Numbered from the stretch's first letter, positions 25,292 to 34,643 are shown. The stretch is DNA of 64,000 bases from Hygrophila difformis (GCA_030278955.1 JAOANR010000012.1:21755977-21819976), one strand, 5' to 3'. The notes: generated by a model from the sequence alone, not told the origin. A program made the numbers and translations.

Positions 25292-25466
25292 ATTTAGGGA
25301 ACATATATAATTCATGTAGTTGAATTAGATGATATATATATATATATTAGATTTAGTGAATATATATAATTGTTGAAATTGAAGAAAAAAGTCGGATGAG
25401 ATGTTGAAAACGGGGGGTGGGGAAGTGGGGGGAAATTAGACTATATTACTTTTATATATATATAGA
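22108..25466 (-). mobile_element. Helitron 1 (non-autonomous, minus strand)
   Basis: Read on the minus strand, the 3' end shows the hairpin CCCGCGCATTGCGCGGG (22120-22136), a short spacer and terminal CTAG (22108-22111), followed by host T. The 5' end at 25466 begins TCTATATATATATAAAAG, preceded by host A. The A/T insertion site, TC start, GC hairpin and CTRR end match Helitron rules. The 3.36-kb interior is AT-rich with TA microsatellites and no Rep/helicase that I recognise. The 3' end is strong; the 5' end is less certain because the region is TA-rich. Confidence 0.62.
24895..25000. repeat. 47-bp tandem repeat inside Helitron 1
   Basis: About 2.2 copies with a 47-bp period of an AT-rich unit containing CCAAATTCTAATATTTTA and AAGAAATTGAATATTAG. 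Non-coding. Confidence 0.75.
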
Positions 25467-25488
25467 TAACTAATATATAATACAAGTA

Positions 25489-25497
25489 TTATATAAT
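25489..25497. repeat. 9-bp target-site duplication TTATATAAT (left)
   Basis: TTATATAAT directly precedes the GGGAAAAT terminus at 25498 and is repeated exactly at 36468-36476 after the mirrored terminus. Nine bp is the characteristic Mutator-like duplication length. The local AT-richness raises the chance-match probability, but both copies abut the inverted termini exactly. Confidence 0.85.
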
Positions 25498-25651
25498 GGG
25501 AAAATACCTAAAAAATACCTAATTCCAAAAGAACTTACCACTTTAATACCCCAAACAATTTTTCTTCCTCTAAACCCCCCAACCAAAAACAAAAATTCAT
25601 ATAAGGTACATGGAGAGATAAAATTTTAAAATAAAGACCATTTTACCCTTA
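25498..25651 (+). repeat. Left terminal inverted repeat of pararetrovirus unit 1
   Basis: Begins GGGAAAATACC. Compared with the reverse complement of the right end, the first eight bases are identical. The AAATACCT, TTACC-CTT, GGAGAGA and GAC--TTTT-CCCTTA blocks then recur in the same order, giving roughly 70% match over the first 55 bp and patchy similarity to ~150 bp. An imperfect TIR of this length and composition is typical of plant MULEs. Confidence 0.78.
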
Positions 25652-25746
25652 AAACATAAAATCAAAGAAATAATATCTAAAAATTACCTAAAAGAGTTTA
25701 ACACTTCTCTAAAAAGTGCCCAAAAAACACACCCCCTCTAAAAAAT

Positions 25747-25758
25747 TGGTATCAAAGC
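25747..25758 (+). promoter_or_regulatory. tRNA-Met primer binding site, pararetrovirus copy 1
   Basis: TGGTATCAAAGC matches the tRNA-iMet-complementary primer site at 11 of 12 positions; copy 2 has the perfect form TGGTATCAGAGC. Caulimovirids prime minus-strand synthesis here. It lies 22 bp upstream of ORF1, the usual end of the pregenomic leader. Confidence 0.85.
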
Positions 25759-25780
25759 ATAAGTTGCGATTTTAGGGCTT

Positions 25781-26035
25781 ATGGCTAATGACGGATTAAA
25801 AGATAATCAAAACACAATTAAATTAAATGACAATATTAATTACGAAAAATTTTTAATAATTGATATTGAAAAGAAAAGGCTATTCAAAAACCAAACTAAA
25901 GATTGTAAGATCTGTAAACAAAATAAAATAAAAATCAAAAGAATAAAACTCAAGAAAAATAGAACTTTTAAAAATTATTGCAAACTAATCGTAAGATTAG
26001 AAGCTTTAAGACAACACTTAAAAACTCATGAATAA
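25781..26035 (+). CDS. Pararetrovirus ORF1, small basic protein (84 aa)
   Basis: The first frame after the primer site, ATG at 25781, stop TAA at 26033-26035. The product is lysine- and asparagine-rich with a CKIC pair near residues 42-45 and a very basic run (KIKIKRIKLKK), suggesting nucleic-acid binding. Its stop overlaps the ORF2 start by 8 nt (ATG 26028), an arrangement used for coupled translation in caulimovirids. It remains open and 84 aa long in copy 2 (52557-52811). I do not recognise a named family. The position matches the small first ORF of badnaviruses and tungroviruses, but sequence homology is not shown. Confidence 0.7.
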   Translation: MANDGLKDNQNTIKLNDNINYEKFLIIDIEKKRLFKNQTKDCKICKQNKIKIKRIKLKKNRTFKNYCKLIVRLEALRQHLKTHE

Positions 26036-26429
26036 AATGTTAACAAATAAAAACATGGATATACAAAGAAGTCTTCAATCAATTGAAGCAAAACTAGATA
26101 AGTTAGAATTATTAGGAAAACAAAATAATACAAATCTTAAAGTAATATTAGAAAACCAAACATACTTATCAACCCAGTATGATAAATCATCCAGTGGAAT
26201 GAAAAACTTATCTAAAACCATAACAACACTTCAATATGAAAATTCTAAACTAGTTAATGATATCCCAAATTCGAGAAAAATCATTAACCATAGTGAGGAA
26301 TTAAAACAACTACAAGATAAGGTTGAAAAACTTGATAAAGAGATAAAGGAAATTAAAAATATTGTTGAAAACAATATTGAAAATGTAAATGAAATGTGTA
26401 ACAAAATTATAAAAATCATTAAAGGATAA
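26028..26429 (+). CDS. Pararetrovirus ORF2, coiled-coil protein (133 aa)
   Basis: ATG at 26028, stop TAA 26427-26429, whose last base is the first base of the ORF3 ATG. Nearly all helical with heptad hydrophobics (LQSIEAKLDKLELL; ELKQLQDKVEKLDKEIKEI), predicting a long coiled coil. Small coiled-coil proteins between the leader and the main frames are common in Caulimoviridae, for instance virion-associated proteins that tetramerise and bind capsids. That function is inferred. In copy 2 a GAA-to-TAA change removes the last 12 residues. Confidence 0.7.
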   Translation: MNKMLTNKNMDIQRSLQSIEAKLDKLELLGKQNNTNLKVILENQTYLSTQYDKSSSGMKNLSKTITTLQYENSKLVNDIPNSRKIINHSEELKQLQDKVEKLDKEIKEIKNIVENNIENVNEMCNKIIKIIKG

Positions 26430-26908
26430 TGGAAACAGCTTTGAAAGAGGTTAAAGAAACAATAGAAAACTTTAAACAAGAAATTAATAATAAATTCAAA
26501 GAATTAAACAAAGAATTAGTAGAAATAAAGCTAAATGTTAATAATCTTCATAAGAAGATTGGCGAAATAACAGACCATAATAAAACAAATAATACAAATA
26601 TTAGTCTAATTGACAAGAAAATAAAAGAGCTTGTAACAACTGAAATACTAAAGAAAAAAATTGATGATGTGCATGTTCAAATGGAAAACATGAAAAAATA
26701 TCAAGACCCTGCATTAAGAATAGCCATTGAAAGCATAGATGAAAAACTTGAAAGAATACAAGCTGTTAGAATACCTGAAGATAATACAATAAAACAACTA
26801 GCTGAACAAATTGCAAAGTTACCTGCAGAAGCTAGAAGGAAAACTAAACCACAAGAAAAACTAAACTTCTGGGTTGTAAAACCAGACGAAAAATATTTAC
26901 AAAAATGA
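26429..26908 (+). CDS. Pararetrovirus ORF3, coiled-coil virion-associated-like protein (159 aa)
   Basis: ATG at 26429 within TAATG; stop TGA 26906-26908 overlaps the ORF4 ATG (ATGA). Residues ~1-70 and 80-125 are strongly helical with heptads (FKELNKELVEIKLNVNNLHK). The C-terminus is basic and proline-containing (KLPAEARRKTKPQEK), as in virion-associated proteins whose basic tail binds nucleic acid. The assignment is by architecture only. In copy 2 a GAA-to-TAA stop falls in the middle and the 3' end is lost to an 892-bp deletion. Confidence 0.68.
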   Translation: METALKEVKETIENFKQEINNKFKELNKELVEIKLNVNNLHKKIGEITDHNKTNNTNISLIDKKIKELVTTEILKKKIDDVHVQMENMKKYQDPALRIAIESIDEKLERIQAVRIPEDNTIKQLAEQIAKLPAEARRKTKPQEKLNFWVVKPDEKYLQK

Positions 26909-27870
26909 GCAGAAGATCGTTTTCTCTTACTAATGAATCCAAAAACAGTCTAGTAGAAAGAAGTAATTCTCAAAGGATTGAAAGCTCAAACTTTGAAAAA
27001 ACCTTAATAGATAGAATGTTCAGAGAAAAAACCAAACTTGAAGAAGGGCCAACAATAATTGAGGAAATAATTGACCCTGATATTGAATTTGAAAACTTCA
27101 AGAAAAGAACATTAATCCAATTGGAACCAAGATTATTGTATGACCAAAGATTCCTTAATTGGAACACAGGATATTACAAATATCATTATACGGAACCAAT
27201 AAGCTGTCTAAAAGATGACAAAAAATTAATAAAATTAATAAGCAATAATGAAGCAATTAGGCTTCAAAGACAAGGACAAAAATACATGCATATGGGATTA
27301 ATCTCCATAGGAGTAAAAGGTTTAACTAGAAAAAACTTAGGAACTAAAGTCCTAATGACTGTTCTAGATACAAGGTGGACTAATCCAACCCAAGCTATCA
27401 TAGGATTAATGGAAATTGATATGAACCCTAATGTGGGAGTATGTTATTTGGCACCAGATTATATGATACAAATAACAGATTTTATGAAGCATATCCAAAT
27501 AGGAATTCAAACTGTAGGATATGAAGAAATGGAAACTGGTCACAACCTAATGGTATGTGTAGGCTTCTTAGGAAGAATCACAAACAATGGTCAAACCAGG
27601 CATAAAACAAAAATTGAAACTGTGGTAAGTATCATAGGAAGTGAAGGAGTAAAAATGATAGGACCAACTGAAATATCATCGGAAGAAAATGCTGGGAAAA
27701 ATTGGGATCTATCAAAATTCTTTGAAAAACCAAATGTTAAAAATTTAACTCCAAAAAATGTAAATTACTTCATTAACTCCAGAGGAGAAACGTCAGTAAG
27801 ATTTAATGATTATGAAACTGCAAAACGACCAATAGATTTTACAGAAGAAGAAGGTCAGGAAGATGAATAG
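26905..27870 (+). CDS. Pararetrovirus ORF4, movement protein (30K superfamily, 321 aa)
   Basis: ATG at 26905 (ATGA overlap with ORF3), stop TAG 27868-27870 overlapping the ORF5 ATG at 27863. The central part has the beta-rich pattern of 30K movement proteins: a G-rich strand (HMGLISIGVKGLTRKNLG), then VLDTRW with the candidate conserved Asp at 155, then short strands (AIIGLMEIDM; NLMVCVGFLGRI). Length and position after the small ORFs fit. The product would bind plasmodesmata and move the virus between cells. Here the movement protein is a stand-alone frame, unlike badnaviruses, tungroviruses and petuviruses, where it is fused to the polyprotein. Copy 2 lacks almost all of it. Confidence 0.78.
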   Translation: MSRRSFSLTNESKNSLVERSNSQRIESSNFEKTLIDRMFREKTKLEEGPTIIEEIIDPDIEFENFKKRTLIQLEPRLLYDQRFLNWNTGYYKYHYTEPISCLKDDKKLIKLISNNEAIRLQRQGQKYMHMGLISIGVKGLTRKNLGTKVLMTVLDTRWTNPTQAIIGLMEIDMNPNVGVCYLAPDYMIQITDFMKHIQIGIQTVGYEEMETGHNLMVCVGFLGRITNNGQTRHKTKIETVVSIIGSEGVKMIGPTEISSEENAGKNWDLSKFFEKPNVKNLTPKNVNYFINSRGETSVRFNDYETAKRPIDFTEEEGQEDE

Positions 27871-30800
27871 ACAAATGGAAAGATTTATTGTAGAAAAACC
27901 AGTAACGGATAACTATGTAAAATATGAAGGAAAACAAATATTCCACCCTAGTGAAGATGAAGTGGAAAGAATTGCTAAAGACATTCAACATATTTGTTTA
28001 AAAACAAGAAAATTTGAAAACTTTAAGAAAGGAAAAATTCTAAATAAAAGAGAGTATCATGACAGGTATGAAAGAGTTTTCTCACAACATGTGCATTCTG
28101 CCTTGACTAAAAAATTCAAAAACAAAGGAATATTACCTCACAATTGTCAAGATTGTAAAATTGATCTTGATAGAAGATATTCTGATAAGTTAAAACATAT
28201 GATCCACTTAGTAGAATGTCCAAAACATAGTGGATATTTTGAGAATTGGATAGAAAATTATGAAGAAATGATAAGAGAAATATCAAAACTAAATGAACAA
28301 AAACAAGAATTAAAGGATAAAATGAAAAGAAAAAATAAAGAATGGAAAAATAATTTAGAAGATATTATTGAGAAAGAAGTACAGAAAAGATTACAAAAAA
28401 TACAAATAAAAGAAGAACAACAAGCAGATATAGAAGCTCATTTGTTCTTAAAGGAAAACTCACCAGAAGTAGGACAAAGTTCTGATAATATATTAATGGA
28501 ACAATATATGGGAGACCATATCTCCTTACATTCTGAGAAAACAAATAAAACAGCTAAGGAATTCATGAACAAAGATGTTGTCATGAAAAATACAGGAGAC
28601 AGTATAACAAGAGTCCCTGGAACTCCCTTTGCCCCATACCAAAGAGGTACTGAGTGGAGACCTGGAACTAATTATACTGGAAACAATTCTAGACACTCAA
28701 TCACACATGTTCATCCAGAATATCCTTATGGAAAAATACAACCTGGGATGATAACAAAACCTAGAGGAATTAGGCAACCTTTAGAAAGAGGATATTATCA
28801 TAACCCAGCAATATTAGAAGTAACAAATGTGAGCCCTCAAGAATGGGGCTCAGTAATTGCAAAATGGAAAAACATAGTTGTGGCTGATTACATCAAAAAC
28901 AAAAATGATTATAATGATACAGCTGAATCAATGTATGGATATCTTGAAACCTATTTAGGAGAATTCGCACAGTCAATGTGGGAAGTATTTAAAAGAGACT
29001 ATCCAATGGATTATCAAGACTTAATAGAAAGAGGACCAAATCCTTATAACTTTGTAAATAAAATATCAAGTCTAATAACGGGTGAAGATGGTAATTCAGG
29101 ACATATAACAACACAAATGGATGCCTTGATCCATCTAGACCAAATGCACCTAGATGACTTATATGGAACAGTAGACTTCTTGAATGAATATGTCTACTAT
29201 ACAGGCCTAGCAGGAGGTGCTTTTAACCAAGAGTTAGGTGAAAAATTATTTATGAAAATACCAAGACCAATCGGTCAAGAAATTCAAGATACATGGAATA
29301 AAATGGTTGAAAAGAATCCTCAACAATACACTATTAGTATGAGGGCTGTTCATGTGGTAAAAATACTAAAAGATAAGTGTACAAATATAATTGCACAAAA
29401 ACAACTTAAGAAAACTGATTATTCATTCTGTAAAAGGATATACACTCCTCAACGATATGGTAGGCCGGAACCATTAAGGAAAAAACCCAAATTCATAACA
29501 AGAAAGAAGTATTTTATAAAACAATCAAATAGCAGAAAACCTTTCTTGAAACAAAAACATCACGTCAGAAAATATAATCCTAGTAGAAATTATACAAAGA
29601 AACTTGCTTGTTTCACATGTGGTGATGAAAGCCATTTGGCAACAGCATGTCCTAAAAGAAAAAACCAACATTCAAGAGAAGCAATTCTTACAGAATGTAT
29701 ACAACAAGATATATTGGATGTAGACTCAGATGTTTCTGAGACTGAAACAATATATAGCATAGTAACAGTAGAAGAAAATGTTATAGAAGAACAAGGGGAT
29801 GATGATCCCTATGAATTGATTAATATGCTTGCAAATGAAAACTCATATAATGGTATCACATATAAAGAGTATATGATGCCATATGAAACTGAGTATATGA
29901 TGAGAGAAATTAATGAATGCGAAAACCATAATTGGCTTTTCAGGGTAGGCACTGATTCTACACCTTGTATAAAATGCTCTTATTACCCATCAAGAAAACT
30001 TAGAGCTAAATGTACAATATGTCATGTGGAAATATGCCAAATATGCTTGTTAAAATATTATAAAATTAAATTCCCCGAAGAAATGCCAATAACAAAAATT
30101 GATGATAATTATACATTCATCACAAAAAGAATAGATATAATAGAAAGAAAACTTTTTGATTTACAAGATATAATGAATCCTAAGGAATTAAAAACCAGAA
30201 TTGAAAACATAGAAGAAATCTTAGAAGATTATAATATGTTAAGTCCTAAAAATACGGAAAATAAAGGAAAAGAAGTTCCTGAAGAAGAATCTAATGATAA
30301 ACAAAATCCTAGTACGGAGTACATGTTAGCACAAAACCCTGAGTACATACCTGTGTGCCACGATCCTTCATCATTAACTACACTAAGGGTACCAATAATC
30401 TTTAAATTAAGGGAATTGGTATTCCGTACTAATGCAATAATCGATACAGGATGTACAAGAATAATAATAAATGAGAAACTTATCCCAGAACATCTACAGA
30501 AAAACTTAGCAAAACCCATTAAATCAGAATTAATGGATGGAAGAATATCATATACAACAAAACAACCTATTTCAGGTGGACAAATATTCTTTGAAACCAA
30601 TTGTGGAATATCAGAACCCTATGGAGTTCCTGATAATTCATATATAAAAGACTTAGTAATAAATGCAGATGTAATCTTAGGATTACAATTCTTCTTACAA
30701 AATAATGGAGGATTATTTATTACAAAAGATTATATCCAAATTGTTGAAAAAGCAACTTTGGCAATGTTTGCACCTAGTATCAGTAATGCGGAAACCAAGC

Positions 30801-32590
30801 TTTTAACAACATCAGAGTTGCGAGAGAAGCGTGGTGGAGCCCCTACTAATACAAAAACAAAAAATAAAAAACTTTTAAAAGACAAGGATATTGAAAATTG
30901 TAAATGCAAAATAAAAGGAGCATGTAAACAAACTTGTAAAGAAAACATACAAATTACAGAGTTTGAAGAAAAATACATTCCTGAAACCCCAAAACTGAAA
31001 GAATTAATAAGTATAACTAGATTTAAGCCTGAAGAAACCATAACAAAATGGATTGAGAGGTTAGAAAAATCCCAAATTATTGGAGATAACATCCAGAAAT
31101 ATTGGGAAAAAGATGGAACAATATGTAAGCTTGAAATAATAAATCCAGAATTAAGAATCTCAACTGCAGAAATTAATCCTACAAATCTGGATATAGCAGA
31201 TTTCAAAATGCATATTGATGAATTAAAAACTTTAAAAGTAATTAGAGAATCAAACTCCAGACATAGGTCTGCAGCTTTTATTGTGAGAAAACATTCTGAA
31301 ATTGTAAGAGGAAAATCAAGAATGGTCATTAATTATAAAAGACTCAATGACAATACAAAAGATTTTGCTTACAACATACCAGATAAAACAGTCTTAATAA
31401 ATAGGATTCAAGACTCAAAAGTATATAGCAAATTTGACTGTAAGTCGGGATTCTGGCAAGTAAAAATGCATCCTGAATCAGTTGAATGGACTGCATTCAC
31501 ATGTCCAGAAGGTTTATTTGAATGGTTAGTAATGCCATTTGGACTAAAAAATGCACCAGCTATATTTCAACAAAAAATGGATAAAATTTTCAAACCATAC
31601 CAAAAATTTGTTTTGGTATACATTGATGATATTCTAGTATTTTCAAAAAATAGTACTGAACATATGAGTCATCTTGATACAGTGTTTAGGCTATTTGAAA
31701 AACATGGAATAATCATCTCAAAGAAAAAGATGGAAATTAATAAAACTAAAATAGCATTCCTTGGGGCAGAAATTGGAAAAGGAAAAATAAAACTCCAAGA
31801 TCATATTGCTAAAAAGGCTATTGAATTTCCTGATAAAATGGAAGATACAAAACTATTACAACAATTTTTAGGATTGGTTAATTATGCTAGACCATACATT
31901 AAAAACTTATCCTCATTAACAGGATCATTATATAATAAACTGGGAAAAAATGGTCAAAGGTATTTTAACCAAGAAGATATAAAAAATGTACAAAAAATTA
32001 AAGAAGCATTAAAAACACTTCCAGAATTGGTATTGCCAGAAGATAGTGATTATCTTATTGTGCAAACTGATGGATCACATGAAGGATGGGGAGCTATCCT
32101 TTTGCGAAAAAAGGATGTCTACTCACCTAAAAGTAAAGAAGAAATTTGCCAATATGCATCAGGAAAATACAGAGAAAAGGGTAACCTTTCCTCGATTGAT
32201 GCAGAACTATTAGCAATAAAGTACGCACTTGATAAATTTGAACTGTTTTTAACAGGAAAACCAGGATTCACAGTAAGAACTGATTGTGAAGCCATAGTAA
32301 AATTTCATAGCCAACTCCAAGAAAAAAGATCAATGTCTAGGAGAAGGTGGTTGAATTTTACAGATGTTATTAGTCAGAAAGGCTACAAAATAAAATTTGA
32401 ACATATTAAAGGAGAAGATAACAAAATTGCTGATATACTATCTAGAATTCTGATTAAAGAAAGGGAAAAACCATTATATGACACTGAATTTAAAAACGAA
32501 TCAATTGATAATTATGATGAAAATGATGAGGAAAAATTTAAACTAAAATGGGATCAATTTTACAGGGAGGATTGGAATATTGAGAATTGA
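27863..32590 (+). CDS. Pararetrovirus ORF5, coat protein-protease-RT-RNase H polyprotein (1575 aa)
   Basis: ATG at 27863, stop 32588-32590. Order: charged N-terminus with a coiled coil (~134-193); coat-protein core (~310-560); CCHC knuckle C583/C586/H591/C596; a second Cys cluster C702/C705/C717/C720/C725/C728, spaced CX2CX11CX2CX4CX2C; pepsin-like protease D861-T-G; RT with YIDD at 1253-1256; RNase H with D1403 in TDGSHEGWG and a following SIDAELLAIKYAL helix. No integrase follows, which separates it from Ty3/gypsy and fits Caulimoviridae. The second Cys cluster is otherwise known from badnaviruses and tungroviruses. The open frame has no stop or frameshift. In copy 2 the same frame is broken at several points. 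The polyprotein would be cut by its own protease into capsid and polymerase. Confidence 0.92.
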   Translation: MNRQMERFIVEKPVTDNYVKYEGKQIFHPSEDEVERIAKDIQHICLKTRKFENFKKGKILNKREYHDRYERVFSQHVHSALTKKFKNKGILPHNCQDCKIDLDRRYSDKLKHMIHLVECPKHSGYFENWIENYEEMIREISKLNEQKQELKDKMKRKNKEWKNNLEDIIEKEVQKRLQKIQIKEEQQADIEAHLFLKENSPEVGQSSDNILMEQYMGDHISLHSEKTNKTAKEFMNKDVVMKNTGDSITRVPGTPFAPYQRGTEWRPGTNYTGNNSRHSITHVHPEYPYGKIQPGMITKPRGIRQPLERGYYHNPAILEVTNVSPQEWGSVIAKWKNIVVADYIKNKNDYNDTAESMYGYLETYLGEFAQSMWEVFKRDYPMDYQDLIERGPNPYNFVNKISSLITGEDGNSGHITTQMDALIHLDQMHLDDLYGTVDFLNEYVYYTGLAGGAFNQELGEKLFMKIPRPIGQEIQDTWNKMVEKNPQQYTISMRAVHVVKILKDKCTNIIAQKQLKKTDYSFCKRIYTPQRYGRPEPLRKKPKFITRKKYFIKQSNSRKPFLKQKHHVRKYNPSRNYTKKLACFTCGDESHLATACPKRKNQHSREAILTECIQQDILDVDSDVSETETIYSIVTVEENVIEEQGDDDPYELINMLANENSYNGITYKEYMMPYETEYMMREINECENHNWLFRVGTDSTPCIKCSYYPSRKLRAKCTICHVEICQICLLKYYKIKFPEEMPITKIDDNYTFITKRIDIIERKLFDLQDIMNPKELKTRIENIEEILEDYNMLSPKNTENKGKEVPEEESNDKQNPSTEYMLAQNPEYIPVCHDPSSLTTLRVPIIFKLRELVFRTNAIIDTGCTRIIINEKLIPEHLQKNLAKPIKSELMDGRISYTTKQPISGGQIFFETNCGISEPYGVPDNSYIKDLVINADVILGLQFFLQNNGGLFITKDYIQIVEKATLAMFAPSISNAETKLLTTSELREKRGGAPTNTKTKNKKLLKDKDIENCKCKIKGACKQTCKENIQITEFEEKYIPETPKLKELISITRFKPEETITKWIERLEKSQIIGDNIQKYWEKDGTICKLEIINPELRISTAEINPTNLDIADFKMHIDELKTLKVIRESNSRHRSAAFIVRKHSEIVRGKSRMVINYKRLNDNTKDFAYNIPDKTVLINRIQDSKVYSKFDCKSGFWQVKMHPESVEWTAFTCPEGLFEWLVMPFGLKNAPAIFQQKMDKIFKPYQKFVLVYIDDILVFSKNSTEHMSHLDTVFRLFEKHGIIISKKKMEINKTKIAFLGAEIGKGKIKLQDHIAKKAIEFPDKMEDTKLLQQFLGLVNYARPYIKNLSSLTGSLYNKLGKNGQRYFNQEDIKNVQKIKEALKTLPELVLPEDSDYLIVQTDGSHEGWGAILLRKKDVYSPKSKEEICQYASGKYREKGNLSSIDAELLAIKYALDKFELFLTGKPGFTVRTDCEAIVKFHSQLQEKRSMSRRRWLNFTDVISQKGYKIKFEHIKGEDNKIADILSRILIKEREKPLYDTEFKNESIDNYDENDEEKFKLKWDQFYREDWNIEN

Positions 32591-32607
32591 ATAATATTGT
32601 TACAGGA

Positions 32608-34053
32608 ATGGCAGAAAACTCCCAGAAAAACTCTTTGAAAATCAGCAATGAAAATGGAGTAAAAACCACAGGGATGGTGAAAACCCCAGAGGGATATTAC
32701 ACAATCCCTTCTAAAACCAGCATCCCAGAAGGGAAGAAAAAAGATAAACTCCCAGAAAAAGGAGTAAAAATCTGCTTTGGCAAAAGAGCAGAAACAGGCA
32801 ATAATGTAGAATTAATCTTATTTGATAACATGAAGTACAGGCCTATCACAGGGTTGAACTACACAGAGGAACAGATCTGCCTTTGTGATAACATCTGGAG
32901 AGCATCATTTGACAAAAACAACAGCAGGTATATTGTTACTTGTCTCTCTGCTTTAAGCATGTATTTCCAGAAATTCAATAACACAAAACCATTTTTATAT
33001 TATGTAATCTATGAAGGTTATAAAAAAGGAATTTATGATAAAAATGATATTTTACCTCTTAATGAAGATAATGAAAAACCTCTTCATAAAGGATTTTATG
33101 ACATAATGTCTGCAATTCAATTTGCAAAAACCACAATGGGCCCAGATTTCTTTGTAAGCCCAAGTTTGAAAAACATTGTTGATGGTTTGAGGCCAAAAAC
33201 CCAAAATCCTACAGGCCCAGTCCAATATTCAATTGGACATTCTTCTAAAACCCACATTGTGTTTTGTGACCATTGTGAAAAAATGGCCAAGGAAGTCTGT
33301 AAATATGAAGCCCAAAAGGCCGAATGGTTACAGAATTTTGAAAACCAAAAAATGAAAACCCTTGAAGCAGAGGCCCAGATTGAAACCCTCACCAAGAAAC
33401 TTGAAATCCTTCAAAACCAAAATGAGAAGTTGGCCTCAAAAATTGTGTCCCTTACACTAAAAACACCAAAGCCAGAAGAAAAACCAGTCTATGGTCCAGA
33501 ACCCAAACCCACCAGTTCTATGACTGCAGTAGAATTGGCAAAAGCCTGGATGCAGCAAAACCAGGAAAATTCAACTCCTGAGATCTTTAAGGATCAAAAG
33601 TTTGAATCTAGTCCGTCTCAAACGGCAGACGGTAAAGACGAATCAAGTCCGTTGATAGCTGATGCTTTGCTAAAAAGCATAAGTTCAGATAATTTTGAAC
33701 CAAACCAGGGAAGTTCTAACCCTGAGGTCTTTGAGGACCAAAATGTTGAACTAAGCCCATCTAGTCCGGTAGATGGTAAAAGCACATCAATTCCGGTTAT
33801 GGCTGGTAGTTTGCCAAAAACTATGAGTCCAGTACAGACTGGAAAATTTGAGAACCTCAGTGAAGAAGAAATTCTTCATAAGCTTGAAATTGAATTAAAG
33901 CCTACTTTTGCTGAAGCAATGGCAACCAGAAAAAATGGAAGGTTTAGTGCACTGGTAGCACTAAAGAAAAATGAAGCAAAATTCCAGGCCAATAAAATCA
34001 TAAAAAATCAGAAAAAAGAAAGTGGCGGACCCCACAATGATGAAGAGTACTAA
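32608..34053 (+). CDS. Pararetrovirus ORF6, translation transactivator-like protein (481 aa)
   Basis: I choose ATG 32608, 17 nt after the ORF5 stop; the frame is open upstream only to a TTG at 32587. The product has an N-terminal basic lead, a conserved block at residues ~45-185 including YVIYEGYKKGIY (132-143), which resembles the RNase H-like fold segment of caulimovirid inclusion-body/transactivator proteins. A leucine heptad coiled coil (~225-285) and a Ser/Pro/Asp-rich C-terminal half follow. Such proteins allow reinitiation on the polycistronic RNA, which fits the overlapping ORFs upstream. A location right after RNase H and before the promoter is the usual place for this gene. Copy 2 carries a frameshift and a stop. 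Confidence 0.65.
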   Translation: MAENSQKNSLKISNENGVKTTGMVKTPEGYYTIPSKTSIPEGKKKDKLPEKGVKICFGKRAETGNNVELILFDNMKYRPITGLNYTEEQICLCDNIWRASFDKNNSRYIVTCLSALSMYFQKFNNTKPFLYYVIYEGYKKGIYDKNDILPLNEDNEKPLHKGFYDIMSAIQFAKTTMGPDFFVSPSLKNIVDGLRPKTQNPTGPVQYSIGHSSKTHIVFCDHCEKMAKEVCKYEAQKAEWLQNFENQKMKTLEAEAQIETLTKKLEILQNQNEKLASKIVSLTLKTPKPEEKPVYGPEPKPTSSMTAVELAKAWMQQNQENSTPEIFKDQKFESSPSQTADGKDESSPLIADALLKSISSDNFEPNQGSSNPEVFEDQNVELSPSSPVDGKSTSIPVMAGSLPKTMSPVQTGKFENLSEEEILHKLEIELKPTFAEAMATRKNGRFSALVALKKNEAKFQANKIIKNQKKESGGPHNDEEY

Positions 34054-34392
34054 GGGAGCCACGCAGAAATGAGCTGGAATTCACAATAAATACCAGCATG
34101 TGAAGGAAGGAATCCTGAAAAGAAAAAAGTCAAGAAGAAAACAAAATGCTAGTGGAGCCAAAAAGCACCACTAACCATGTGAAAGAAGGAATCCGAGGCG
34201 GATAAAACCAAAAGGCAGACAAGAGCCATGTGACTCTTGGAAAACCACGTTAATGGGCACTAGGCCCCTCATTATTATATTGTTGCATTATTGTACTAGT
34301 TGTTTGATTTTTCATCCGAACCTTATCGGATAGCTTTGCCACTTGGCACGTTTTTATTGGTTGTTGTGGATTACTTAGATGACATTCCCATC
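34054..34392 (+). promoter_or_regulatory. Intergenic region upstream of pregenomic promoter
   Basis: A 339-bp non-coding stretch between the ORF6 stop and the TATA box. It has short direct repeats ('TGTGAAGGAAGGAATCC' near 34100 and 'TGTGAAAGAAGGAATCCG' near 34178). This is the expected enhancer position for a caulimovirid pregenomic promoter. No specific factor site is claimed. Confidence 0.5.
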
Positions 34393-34400
34393 TATAAATA
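34393..34400 (+). promoter_or_regulatory. Pregenomic RNA promoter TATA box, copy 1
   Basis: TATAAATA in the context CATCTATAAATAGAGGGATG, followed by a pyrimidine- and CA-rich start region (ACACACACCCACTTC) about 30 bp on. Copy 2 retains the same box at 45352-45359 (minus strand). The layout resembles the 35S-type promoter of Caulimoviridae. Confidence 0.75.
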
Positions 34401-34534
34401 GAGGGATGGTCTTCACTTGTAACACACACCCACTTCTTAGCTCTTTAGCTCTCTAAGGTTTTTGAGACTGCATTCTTGCTACTCTCGAAAGCTCTTTCTC
34501 TCTCTAATTCTCTTGTATTCCCAACCCTTTCAGT

Positions 34535-34540
34535 AATAAA
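34535..34540 (+). terminator. Poly(A) signal AATAAA, copy 1
   Basis: AATAAA about 140 bp downstream of the TATA box, so just after the predicted transcript start. In caulimovirids this position is bypassed on the first pass and used on the second, giving terminally redundant pregenomic RNA. In this linear copy it would end transcripts that run through ORFs 1-6. Confidence 0.65.
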
Positions 34541-34643
34541 ATTTCAGTTTGTAAAGAAAGACCCGGTGTGGATTGCTTCCTCTTTTCTTTACTTTCTGAA
34601 ATACAGGGGCCCGTCTGAACGGGAAAGCCTCTCCTCTCTCAAG

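Noticed and set aside
32587..32607. Start of viral ORF6 at 32587
   Set aside because: The codon is TTG. The first ATG is at 32608, and plant viral translation would be expected to use it.
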